This document shows, one piece after another, positions 55,369-63,501 of a stretch of DNA of 64,000 nt. The stretch's first letter is position 1. Every line of letters begins with the position of its first letter. The DNA comes from Pelethousia sp034928145 (GTDB lineage: Bacteria; Bacillota; Clostridia; Christensenellales; CAG-138). The position numbers and the translations under genes are program-made. The notes beneath the pieces are model-generated. The model was not told the DNA's origin. It saw only the letters and a list, made by a program, of their open reading frames with translations, and ran no database searches. The DNA lies in NCBI GenBank assembly GCA_034928145.1, contig JAYFPE010000010.1, forward strand, positions 1 to 64,000, in the 5' to 3' direction.

Positions 55369-55479
55369 ATTTGCCTGTAAAACCGGGGGCATAATAAACG
55401 GCTATCTTCCCAAACAGACGCTGCAAAGGATGAGCCCCAAGTCCACCCCCCGCATAGGATCGCCCCCCCATGTAGGGAT

Positions 55480-55518
55480 TTTACATGGAATTAACACGGC
55501 AAGGATTTTCGATTTAAC
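55480..55518 (+). promoter_or_regulatory. PhoP-box-like direct repeats of the pst operon
   Basis: TTTACA (55480-55485) and TTAACA (55491-55496) stand exactly 11 bases apart, as in Bacillus PhoP boxes, and TTTAAC (55513-55518) two periods further doubles as a -35 element. An 18-base spacer then leads to TATCAT (55537-55542). Phosphate-starvation activation by the PhoB-type regulator of this operon is inferred. Confidence 0.7.
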
Positions 55519-55578
55519 CCGCGTGCATTAAATTTGTATCATAAGTAAAAAAGAAGAAGGAAGAATACAAGGAGGAAA

Positions 55579-56499
55579 ATGAAAATGAGGAAATTGTTTG
55601 CGTATATCATGGTGGCGGCCCTGCTGGCTACCGGTCTCACAGGCTGCGTCGGCGCCAATACGAATGGCGATGGCGCCGGTGCAGAAGGTGGCGGCGCCAA
55701 TGATAGCGGCGCAGAAATCACCGGCAAGATCAACGTGATCTCCCGCGAGGATGGCTCCGGCACCCGGGGCGCTTTCATTGAGCTGTTCGGGGTGGAGGAA
55801 AAAGATGCCGATGGCAAAAAGGTGGATATGACGCTGGATGCCGCGGAGATCACCAACAGCACCTCGGTGATGATGACTTCGGTGGCGGGCAGCAAAAGCT
55901 CCATCGGCTATATCTCCCTGGGTTCCCTCAACGATACGGTCAAGGCCCTGAAGATCGAGGGTGTGGCTCCTAGCGCGGCGGCCATCAAGGACGGCAGCTA
56001 TGCCATCTCACGGCCATTCAACATCGCGGTGGGCGCGAATGTGAGCGAAGCAGCCAAGGACTTCATGGCCTTTATCATGAGCGAGGAAGGGCAAGCCATA
56101 GTGGAGGGTAAGGGCTACATCGCCGTGGAGAACAGCGGCGCCTATAGCGCCACCGCCGCGGCGGGCAAGGTGGTAGTGGCCGGCTCCTCCTCCGTAACCC
56201 CGGTCATGGAAGCCTTGAAAGAAGCTTACCAGGCTGTGAATACCAGCGTGGAGGTGGAGATCCAACAGAGCGATTCCACCACCGGCATGAACTCGGTGAT
56301 TGAGGGGATCTGCGATGTCGGCATGGCCTCCCGCGAGCTGAAGGAAAGCGAACTCGCAGCGGGCATCACCCCCACGGTGATCGCGCTGGATGGTATCGCG
56401 GTGATCGTCAACAAGGATAACCCCTTAGAGAACCTTAGCAAGGAGCAGGTAAAGGGCATCTACACCGGCAGCATCACGGACTGGTCCGAGGCGCGATGA
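55579..56499 (+). CDS. pstS: Circularly permuted phosphate-binding lipoprotein PstS
   Basis: The 306-residue precursor has a lipobox (LTGC, Cys24) and a Gly-rich linker. It then has the second half of a PstS (NVISREDGSGTRGAFIELF, NSTSVMMTSVAGSKSSIGYISL, EGQAIVEGKGYI, about 50-190), followed by the first half (VVVAGSSSVTPVMEALKEAY, SDSTTGMNSVIEGICDVGMASRELK, VIALDGIAVIVN, LSKEQVKGIYTGSITDW, about 199-304). Every PstS block is present, but the order is exchanged. The phosphate-pocket segments (SGTR, SSSVTP, DSTTG) all survive. It heads the pst operon, with 85 bases to pstC. Confidence 0.87.
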   Translation: MKMRKLFAYIMVAALLATGLTGCVGANTNGDGAGAEGGGANDSGAEITGKINVISREDGSGTRGAFIELFGVEEKDADGKKVDMTLDAAEITNSTSVMMTSVAGSKSSIGYISLGSLNDTVKALKIEGVAPSAAAIKDGSYAISRPFNIAVGANVSEAAKDFMAFIMSEEGQAIVEGKGYIAVENSGAYSATAAAGKVVVAGSSSVTPVMEALKEAYQAVNTSVEVEIQQSDSTTGMNSVIEGICDVGMASRELKESELAAGITPTVIALDGIAVIVNKDNPLENLSKEQVKGIYTGSITDWSEAR

Positions 56500-56583
56500 G
56501 CGAACGAACGAAGCCGGAGGTCGCCGGGGACCGGCCCCGGCTTCCCTGCGCCTGCGGGGAACCAATCCGTTAAAGGAGCTGCC

Positions 56584-57432
56584 ATGAACCGTTTAAAGGA
56601 AACCTGCCTGAAATATGTGTTTTTGCTGTGCGCCTGCGCTTCTATTTTGTGCGTGGTGTTGATATGCCTCTTTCTCTTTGCCAACGGCCTGCCCGCCATT
56701 GCCGAGATCGGCCCGCTGAACTTTTTGCTGGGCACCAGGTGGAAGCCGGGCAATGACATCTATGGCATCGCGCCCATGATCGTGGGCAGCTTATATGTGA
56801 CGGCCGGCGCCATATTGGCCGGGGTGCCGCTGGGCATCCTCACGGCTGTATATATGGCCAAATTCGCCTCGCGCAGGGTCAACCGGGCGCTATGGCCAGC
56901 TATCTCCCTGATGGCGGGCATCCCCTCCATCATCTATGGCTTTTTCGGCCTGGTGGTGCTGGTTCCCCTCATGGAAGCCCTCTTTGGCGGCGGTAAAAGC
57001 GTGCTCACCGCCTCGATCCTCTTGGGCATCATGATCTTGCCCACCATCGTCAACGTATCCGAATCGGCCATTCGTGCCGTGCCGGAGAGCTATTACGAGG
57101 GGGCGCTGGCCCTGGGGGCCAGCCATGAGCGCAGCGTATTTTTCGCCGTGCTGCCTGCCGCTAAATCCGGCCTGCTGGCTGCGGTGGTGCTGGGCATCGG
57201 CAGGGCGGTGGGGGAGACCATGGCGGTGATTATGGTGGCCGGAAACCAGGCGGTGATCCCCGATAGCATTTTTAAAGGCGTGCGCACCATGACGGCCAAC
57301 ATCGTGCTGGAAATGGGTTATGCGGCGGATCTGCACCGCGAGGCGCTGATCGCCACGGCCGTGGTGCTGTTCGTGTTCATCCTTCTCATCAACCTGCTGC
57401 TCTCGCTGCTTAGAAGGAAGGAGCGGGCATGA
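56584..57432 (+). CDS. pstC: Phosphate ABC transporter permease PstC
   Basis: The 282-residue permease has the PstC N-terminal helix and the EAA block ..YEGALALGASHERSVFFAVLPAA (about 175-196, split here), plus GRAVGETMAVIMVAGN (about 211-226). AAAGGAG lies before the ATG. Its last four bases overlap the next gene. Confidence 0.93.
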   Translation: MNRLKETCLKYVFLLCACASILCVVLICLFLFANGLPAIAEIGPLNFLLGTRWKPGNDIYGIAPMIVGSLYVTAGAILAGVPLGILTAVYMAKFASRRVNRALWPAISLMAGIPSIIYGFFGLVVLVPLMEALFGGGKSVLTASILLGIMILPTIVNVSESAIRAVPESYYEGALALGASHERSVFFAVLPAAKSGLLAAVVLGIGRAVGETMAVIMVAGNQAVIPDSIFKGVRTMTANIVLEMGYAADLHREALIATAVVLFVFILLINLLLSLLRRKERA

Positions 57433-58259
57433 AGAAGGATTATCTATCCATATTGATCAAAGCCGCTGTGCGGCTTGCAGCGGCGCTGAGCGTGGCCGTA
57501 ATCGCCTTTCTGGTGGGCTACATCTTGGTGAAGGGCCTGCCGCACCTCAAGCCCTCCCTCTTTGCATGGGAATATAACAGCACGAATGTTTCCTTGCTAC
57601 CGGCGCTGATCAATACCATATTGATGACCATTCTGTCCCTGCTGCTGGCCGGGCCGCTAGGCATTTTCTCGGCTGTGTATCTTCATGAATACGCCCGCCG
57701 GGGCAACAGGCTGGTAAAGGTGATTCGCATGGCCGCGGAGGTGCTCGCGGGCATCCCCTCCATTGTATACGGCCTTTTCGGCATGATCTTCTTCGTGGTC
57801 ACGCTGGGTTGGGGCTACTCCCTCCTGGCGGGTACGTGCACGCTTACCATTATGATTTTGCCGCTGATTATGCGCACCACGGAGGAAGCATTGATGTCCG
57901 TTCCGGATGCCTACCGCGAGGGCAGCTTCGGCCTGGGAGCCGGCAAGCTGCGCACGGTGTTCGCCATTGTGCTGCCTGCGGCTGTGCCGGGCATATTGGC
58001 CGGGATTATCCTGGCCATCGGCCGCATCGTGGGGGAAACGGCGGCGTTGATTTTTACCGCGGGCACGCTGGCCAAGCCGGCTAAGAGCCTGTTCGACTCC
58101 ACGCGCACGCTGGCGGTGCATATGTACAACCTCTCGAGCGAGGGGCTGTATATCGATCAAACCTATGCCACGGCCGTGGTGCTGCTGGCGCTTGTGGCGC
58201 TGATCAACGCCTGCTCGGCGTGGCTCGCCAAAAGGATGAGCGGAGGACGCAATGGATAA
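57429..58259 (+). CDS. pstA: Phosphate ABC transporter permease PstA
   Basis: The 276-residue permease has six helices with the PstA EAA block REGSFGLGAGKLRTVFAIVLP (about 163-183) and GRIVGETAALIFTAGT (about 203-218). It overlaps both neighbours (ATGA with pstC, eight bases with pstB). Confidence 0.93.
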   Translation: MKKDYLSILIKAAVRLAAALSVAVIAFLVGYILVKGLPHLKPSLFAWEYNSTNVSLLPALINTILMTILSLLLAGPLGIFSAVYLHEYARRGNRLVKVIRMAAEVLAGIPSIVYGLFGMIFFVVTLGWGYSLLAGTCTLTIMILPLIMRTTEEALMSVPDAYREGSFGLGAGKLRTVFAIVLPAAVPGILAGIILAIGRIVGETAALIFTAGTLAKPAKSLFDSTRTLAVHMYNLSSEGLYIDQTYATAVVLLALVALINACSAWLAKRMSGGRNG

Positions 58260-59001
58260 GATTACGATACAAGACCTAAACCTATATTACGGCAGCTTCC
58301 AGGCGCTCAAAAGCGTGGATATGGCCATCGCGCAGGGCGAGGTTACGGCCCTTATCGGCCCCTCGGGCTGCGGGAAATCCACCCTTCTTAAAACCCTCAA
58401 CCGCATGAACGATCTGGTGGAGGGCTGCCGCATCACAGGCTCCGTGGCGCTGGATGGGGCGGATATCTATAACGGTATGGACATCAACCTTTTACGCAAG
58501 CGGGTTGGCATGGTGTTCCAAAAGCCCAATCCCTTCCCCATGAGCGTTTACGACAACATCGCTTTTGGCCCTCGCACGCATGGTGTGCGCTCCAAAATCC
58601 GGCTGGATGAGATCGTGGAAAACTCCCTTAAGGCCGCGGCCATTTGGGAGGAGACCAAGGATCGGCTCAAAAAGAGCGCCTTGAGCCTTTCGGGCGGGCA
58701 GCAGCAGCGGCTCTGCATCGCCCGGGCCCTGGCCGTGGAGCCGGAGGTGCTGCTGATGGATGAGCCCACCTCCGCGCTCGACCCTATTTCCACCTCCAAG
58801 ATTGAAGACCTTGTGGCTGAATTGAAAATGAAATATACTATAGCCATCGTTACGCATAACATGCAGCAGGCTGCCCGCATTGCGGATAAAACAGCCTTTT
58901 TCCTATTGGGTGAGCTGATCGAATACGGCGATACGGACCGCATGTTTTCCATGCCCGGGGATAAGCGCACAGAGGACTATATTACAGGGAGGTTCGGTTG
59001 A
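58252..59001 (+). CDS. pstB: Phosphate ABC transporter ATPase PstB
   Basis: The 249-residue ATPase has Walker A GPSGCGKST (about 36-44), the RxNDLV and VFQKPNPFP blocks, signature LSGGQQQRLCIARAL and Walker B LLMDEPTSALDP. All features match PstB. Its stop overlaps the phoU start by one base. Confidence 0.97.
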   Translation: MDKITIQDLNLYYGSFQALKSVDMAIAQGEVTALIGPSGCGKSTLLKTLNRMNDLVEGCRITGSVALDGADIYNGMDINLLRKRVGMVFQKPNPFPMSVYDNIAFGPRTHGVRSKIRLDEIVENSLKAAAIWEETKDRLKKSALSLSGGQQQRLCIARALAVEPEVLLMDEPTSALDPISTSKIEDLVAELKMKYTIAIVTHNMQQAARIADKTAFFLLGELIEYGDTDRMFSMPGDKRTEDYITGRFG

Positions 59002-59663
59002 TGAGAAGGCGTTTTGACGAGCAGTTGGAACTGCTGCACACCAGCATGATCCGCATGGGCGCCCTCTGCGAGGACGCCATCGCCAGCGCCACGAAGGCCC
59101 TGCTGGAAGGGGACGCTTCCTTTGGCGAAAAGGCCGTGGCTTTGGAGCAGGATATCAACCTGCTGGAGCGGGAAATCGAGCAGATATGCGTGCGCCTGCT
59201 CCTGCACCAGCAGCCCGTGGCTGGGGATTTACGCACCATCACCGCGGCCCAGAAGATGGTAACGGATATGGAGCGCATCGGCGACCAGGCCGCGGATATC
59301 GCCGAGCTTTCCGCCTTCATGCAGGGCAGTTCTGTGGGCAGCGACATACACATTGCGGATATGGCCCGCGCCACCATCAAAATGGTTACGGACAGCATCG
59401 ATTCCTTTGTGGCCGGCAACCAGGTCAAGGCCAGGGCCGTGATCGCCTACGACGACGTGGTGGATGACCTGTTCAGCAAGATCAAGGGGGAGCTGATCGA
59501 GCAATTGGTGCAGGATAGCAGCCTGGCCGAGGAGTGCCTGGATCTGCTGATGATCGCCAAATACTTCGAGCGTATCGGCGACCACGCGGAGAATATCGCC
59601 GAGTGGGTGCTCTATGCGCTTACCGGCAGCAAAGCAGGGAACGGACCGGAGGAAAACCGATGA
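59001..59663 (+). CDS. phoU: Phosphate signalling protein PhoU
   Basis: The roughly 220-residue protein folds as two PhoU helical repeats (FDEQLELLHTSMIRMGALC near the start; second repeat about 115-210) with the metal-binding EKMVTDMERIGDQAADIAE and YFERIGDHAENIAEW motifs. It couples PstSCAB to the kinase PhoR. GGGAGG is eight bases before ATG 59001; its stop overlaps the regulator gene. Confidence 0.95.
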   Translation: MRRRFDEQLELLHTSMIRMGALCEDAIASATKALLEGDASFGEKAVALEQDINLLEREIEQICVRLLLHQQPVAGDLRTITAAQKMVTDMERIGDQAADIAELSAFMQGSSVGSDIHIADMARATIKMVTDSIDSFVAGNQVKARAVIAYDDVVDDLFSKIKGELIEQLVQDSSLAEECLDLLMIAKYFERIGDHAENIAEWVLYALTGSKAGNGPEENR

Positions 59664-60334
59664 TCTACGTGCTGGAGGATGATGCCAGCATCCGCAAGCT
59701 GGTCGTCTATACGCTGAACAATTCCGGCCTGGAAGCGCGGGGGGTTGGCGCGGCGGAGGAGTTCTGGCAGGCGATGGGGGAGCAAAGGCCAAGCATGGCG
59801 CTGCTCGATATCATGCTGCCCGGCGAGGATGGGCTCAGCGTTTTGCAAAAGCTGCGTTCCGCCCCCGCCACGGCCCGCCTGCCCGTGATGATGCTCACGG
59901 CCCGGGGCACGGAATACGACAAGGTGACAGGCCTTGATTTGGGCGCGGATGATTACCTGCCCAAGCCCTTTGGCATGATGGAGCTGGTGGCGCGGGTGCG
60001 CAGCCTTTTGCGCCGCGTGGAGCCGGAGGAGAAACAGGAGGAATACCGCCTGGGCGGCCTGTTCGTGAGCATCCCCAGGCACCTGGTGTTGGCAAACGGG
60101 CAAAGCGTCAGCCTCACCTTGAAAGAATTCGACGTACTTGCCTATCTCTTGCGCAACAGCGGTATCGTTCTCACCAGGGATCAGATTATGTCCAACGTTT
60201 GGGGCTATGATTTCGCGGGCGAAAGCCGCACGGTGGATGTGCATATCCGCACCCTGCGCGCAAAGCTGGGGGATTGCGCGGCGCTCATCGAGACCGTGCG
60301 CGGCGTGGGCTACCGCGTCGGAGGGGAAGCATGA
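59660..60334 (+). CDS. phoB: PhoB-type response regulator
   Basis: The 224-residue OmpR/PhoB-family regulator has a receiver (D7, D8, phospho-acceptor D50 in MALLDIMLP, T80, K102) and a winged-helix DNA-binding domain (about 130-224, LTLKEFDVLAYLLRNSGIVL and the ending VRGVGYRV). ATGA overlaps on both sides (with phoU and the kinase). It should bind the repeats before pstS. The longer frame at 59534 is rejected because conserved residues begin here. Confidence 0.93.
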   Translation: MIYVLEDDASIRKLVVYTLNNSGLEARGVGAAEEFWQAMGEQRPSMALLDIMLPGEDGLSVLQKLRSAPATARLPVMMLTARGTEYDKVTGLDLGADDYLPKPFGMMELVARVRSLLRRVEPEEKQEEYRLGGLFVSIPRHLVLANGQSVSLTLKEFDVLAYLLRNSGIVLTRDQIMSNVWGYDFAGESRTVDVHIRTLRAKLGDCAALIETVRGVGYRVGGEA

Positions 60335-61986
60335 AGCGCAAGATCTTCCGCTTTGCGGCCCTGCTGTCCGCGCTGGCCGTGCTGATCAGCTCCGTTCTGA
60401 TCACCATCGCCGCCTATAACGATTTTTTCCGCACCATCAAGCGGGAGGTGGAGGCGCAGGCTTCGTATATTCGCTCGGGCCTGGAGCTGGGGGGCGAAGC
60501 TTATATTTCGCGGATTGAGCGCCGCAGCGGCCACAGGCTTACGATGATCGCGGCGGACGGCACGGTGCTTTTTGACAGCGTGGGCGACCCGGCCCAGATG
60601 GATAACCACCTAAACAGGGAAGAGGTGCGGGAGGCCCTGGAAACCGGCTCGGGCGAGAGCACCCGCTACTCAAATACCCGCAGAGAGCAAACCTATTATT
60701 ATGCCGTGAAGCTTTCGGATGGCTCCGTCCTCAGAGTGGCCAGTTCGATGGATAGCGTGCTTGCCTCCTACAACCGCCTGCTCTGGCTGGTGGCGCTTAT
60801 CGCCCTGGCCGTTACGGCCCTTTCGGCTTTTATCGCCTCGCTGGTAACACGGCGCATCGTTCGGCCCATCAATGCGCTCGATCTCGACTACCCTGAAAAC
60901 AGCCCCGTCTACGACGAGCTGGTGCCCCTGCTAAGCCGCATCAAGGCGCAGCGCGGCGAGATCGGCCACCAGATGACGGAGCTTGACCAGCGCCGGGCCG
61001 AATTCAGCGCCGTCACGGAAAATATGGACGAGGGCTTCCTCATCCTCAACCGCGAGGGCAGGGTGCTTTCGCATAACAAAAGCGCCCTGCACCTGCTGGA
61101 TGCGCAGCTATCAAGCCCGGTAGGCGCGCACATCCTGGCGCTCAACCGCAGCGAGGCCTTCCGCGAAGTAACGGAGGCGGCCCTCGCGGGTGAAGCGCAC
61201 GAGCGCATCGTAGAGCTTGCCGGGCGGCAGTGCCAGGTTTTCGCAAGCCCTGTAAAAAGCGGAAAAGCCATGCAGGGCGCGGTGCTGCTGCTGCTTGATG
61301 TGACAGAGAAGCAGGAGCGCGAAAAGCTGCGCCGTGAGTTTACAGCCAATGTATCCCATGAGCTGAAAACGCCGCTTACCGCCATTTCCGGCTATGCGGA
61401 GATCATGCTGGGCGGCCTTGCCAAGCCGGAGGACACGCCCGAATTTTTGCAGAGCATCTATAACGAGACCCAGCGCCTCATCGCTCTGGTGCGCGATCTG
61501 ATGCTGCTCTCCAAGCTGGAGGAGGACGGGCCGCCCGCCCGTGAGCGGGTCGACCTGCTTGCGCTGGCCGAGGAAGCGGCAAGCCGCCTATCCGCCAAGG
61601 CGGCGGAGCGGGGTGTAACCGTATCCGTAACCGGCGAAGCGTTGGAAACTATGGGCATGCGCTCCGTGCTGGAGGAAATGGTCTACAACCTGCTGGAAAA
61701 CGCCATCAAATACAACAGACCAGGCGGCTCGGCCGCGATCTCAATAAAAAAGGCGGGGGAGCGGGCCGTTCTCACCGTAACGGATACGGGCATCGGCATA
61801 CCCAAGGCCGAGCAGGCGCGCATTTTCGAGCGCTTTTACCGGGTGGAGAAAAGCCGCAGCCGCGCCATCGAGGGCACAGGCCTGGGCTTGGCTATCGCAA
61901 AGCACGCTGCCTTGCTGCACGGCGCACAGATTTCGGTAAAAAGCGGGCCCGCGGGCAGCGCATTTACAGTACGTTTTCCGATGTAA
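60331..61986 (+). CDS. phoR: PhoR-type sensor histidine kinase
   Basis: The 551-residue kinase has two membrane helices (about 10-28 and 152-176) flanking an extracytoplasmic domain, then a short linker (VRPINALDLD), a PAS-like domain (about 225-320: NMDEGFLILNREGRVL), and HisKA with H343 in FTANVSHELKTPL, and HATPase_c with NLLENAIKYN, DTGIGI and GTGLGLAI. It belongs to the PhoR group by position and domains. A bidirectional terminator ends the operon. Confidence 0.93.
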   Translation: MKRKIFRFAALLSALAVLISSVLITIAAYNDFFRTIKREVEAQASYIRSGLELGGEAYISRIERRSGHRLTMIAADGTVLFDSVGDPAQMDNHLNREEVREALETGSGESTRYSNTRREQTYYYAVKLSDGSVLRVASSMDSVLASYNRLLWLVALIALAVTALSAFIASLVTRRIVRPINALDLDYPENSPVYDELVPLLSRIKAQRGEIGHQMTELDQRRAEFSAVTENMDEGFLILNREGRVLSHNKSALHLLDAQLSSPVGAHILALNRSEAFREVTEAALAGEAHERIVELAGRQCQVFASPVKSGKAMQGAVLLLLDVTEKQEREKLRREFTANVSHELKTPLTAISGYAEIMLGGLAKPEDTPEFLQSIYNETQRLIALVRDLMLLSKLEEDGPPARERVDLLALAEEAASRLSAKAAERGVTVSVTGEALETMGMRSVLEEMVYNLLENAIKYNRPGGSAAISIKKAGERAVLTVTDTGIGIPKAEQARIFERFYRVEKSRSRAIEGTGLGLAIAKHAALLHGAQISVKSGPAGSAFTVRFPM

Positions 61987-62000
61987 CCTTTAAGCGAACC

Positions 62001-62037
62001 AAAAAGCACCGGCCCGCTTGAATGCCGATGCTTTTTT
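62001..62037. terminator. Bidirectional terminator after phoR
   Basis: AAAAAGCACCGGC and GCCGATGCTTTTTT form a stem with one mismatch, between the convergent phoR and proB genes. Confidence 0.82.
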
Positions 62038-62052
62038 ATATTGTTTACGCGC

Positions 62053-62853
62053 CTAATTTCGTTTGCCCACAAACAGCGTACCCACGTTGCCGCCCCGGAT
62101 AATATCGTAGAGCGCGGCGGGGTTTTTGCCGTTGGTGATGATGGTATCGATGCCTTGGGCCGTGGCCAGCCGGGCGGCCTGTATTTTGGTACGCATGCCC
62201 CCCGTTCCCCTGCGCGAGCCGGCCCCACCGGCCAGGGAGAGCACGCCCTCGTCGATGGCCTCGATGCGCTCGATCAGCTTTGCGCCCGGATGGAGGCGGG
62301 GGTCGCTGTCGTAAAAGCCGTCGATGTCGGATAGGATCACCAGCTTTTGCGCCCTGCATAGCACGGCCACCACGGCGGAGAGCATATCGTTATCGCCAAA
62401 GAGACGGTCTTCCGATTCGATTTCGGTATAGCTGACGGAGTCGTTTTCATTCACCACCGGGATGATGCCCATCTCGAGCAGGGTATCGAAGGTGTTGGTG
62501 AGGTTTTCCTTCTTTTCCTCGATCTCCATATCCTCGGCGTTGAGCAGGATCTGGGCCGTGGTCTTATCATAATCGTTGAAGAATTTGTCGTATAGGTACA
62601 TGATGCTGCATTGGCCCACGGCCGCGGCCGCCTGTTTGAGACGCATGCTGGAGGGCCGGGTCTTCATTCGCAGCTTGTTGGCGCCCACGGCGATGGCCCC
62701 GGAGGAGACCAGAATGATCTCATAGCCCATGTTCTGCACATCCGCCAGCACGCAGGCGATGCGGTCAAAGGAGCGCAGGTCATTTTGCCCAATGTCGTTG
62801 GTCAGCGTGGATGTGCCCACCTTGACCACGATGCGGTTTTGATACAATCCCAT
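62053..62853 (-). CDS. proB: Glutamate 5-kinase without PUA domain
   Basis: The 266-residue enzyme phosphorylates glutamate in proline synthesis. Kinase-fold motifs: VVKVGTSTLTN (about 10-20), SSGAIAVGANKL (about 50-61), NENDSVSYTEI and GDNDMLSAVVA (about 147-170), GTGGMRTKIQAARLA (about 215-229). It ends at about the usual 260 residues, lacking the C-terminal PUA domain. GAGGTG stands before ATG 62853. The YbaK-type gene is just four bases upstream. No proA is visible. Confidence 0.93.
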   Translation of the reverse strand: MGLYQNRIVVKVGTSTLTNDIGQNDLRSFDRIACVLADVQNMGYEIILVSSGAIAVGANKLRMKTRPSSMRLKQAAAAVGQCSIMYLYDKFFNDYDKTTAQILLNAEDMEIEEKKENLTNTFDTLLEMGIIPVVNENDSVSYTEIESEDRLFGDNDMLSAVVAVLCRAQKLVILSDIDGFYDSDPRLHPGAKLIERIEAIDEGVLSLAGGAGSRRGTGGMRTKIQAARLATAQGIDTIITNGKNPAALYDIIRGGNVGTLFVGKRN

Positions 62854-62857
62854 AATA

Positions 62858-63397
62858 TTACACCTCAATAATAACCGGCGCGCGTTTTGTAAAGGGCAAA
62901 AAGCTCTCCAAAATATGCGCCGTTTTGATCTTCATATAGCCGGTAGTGGTGCCGTCGCTGCACCCATACCATTCTTCGGCCGCTACGTCCCGGTCGATAA
63001 TAATCTCCACGCCCTTGGCGGATTCCAGCAGTGCGCTGAAAACGGTGGCCGCGCCGATCTTGACGCCCAGGATCCCTTCCATCAGCGCAGTCGGCGCAAA
63101 GGAGACCCGCGCCACCCCTAGGCTGGTGCTGAAATCCTTGGAGCTGAAGGGTTTAGACCCCGGCGTGATGAACAGGTAAAAGGCCGTTTGTCGCCGGTTG
63201 CAGAGGAAGAGGGTCTTTACCATCTTCATATCGAGCCTTTGGTCGATCAACAGGCAATCCTCCATGGTGATGGCCTCGTCCGTATCCACCCGCTCAAACG
63301 GGATGGCCAGCGTTTGCAGCGCTGCGTAAACCTTTTCTTGCAAGGGGTTGGCAAATCGCTGGGGCGGCGCGGTGTAGATGTTGCTTACGAAAAACAT
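62858..63397 (-). CDS. YbaK-domain prolyl-tRNA deacylase-like protein
   Basis: The roughly 179-residue product is a YbaK/ProX-domain protein: YAALQTLAIPFERVDTDEA (about 27-45), KTLFLCNRRQTAFYLFI, and the LGVKIGAATVFSALLESA block (about 110-127). This is the editing-domain family that hydrolyses mischarged alanyl- or cysteinyl-tRNA(Pro). It is cotranscribed with proB, which fits a link to proline. I start at MFFVSNI; AAAAGAG is rather distant from it, so the start is uncertain. Confidence 0.82.
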   Translation of the reverse strand: MFFVSNIYTAPPQRFANPLQEKVYAALQTLAIPFERVDTDEAITMEDCLLIDQRLDMKMVKTLFLCNRRQTAFYLFITPGSKPFSSKDFSTSLGVARVSFAPTALMEGILGVKIGAATVFSALLESAKGVEIIIDRDVAAEEWYGCSDGTTTGYMKIKTAHILESFLPFTKRAPVIIEV

Positions 63398-63501
63398 GCC
63401 ACATTTTATCTCTTTTCTTGCAAACCTTTCGGACAATAGTGTATCATAGATTCATGAATCACAAAAACAAATGTTTTGCATAAAGAGGATGATAATATAG
63501 C

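Noticed and set aside
54819..55578. tRNA or small RNA gene between prs and pstS
   Set aside because: No cloverleaf or CCA end seen; the structures present are terminators and a PhoP-box-like site.
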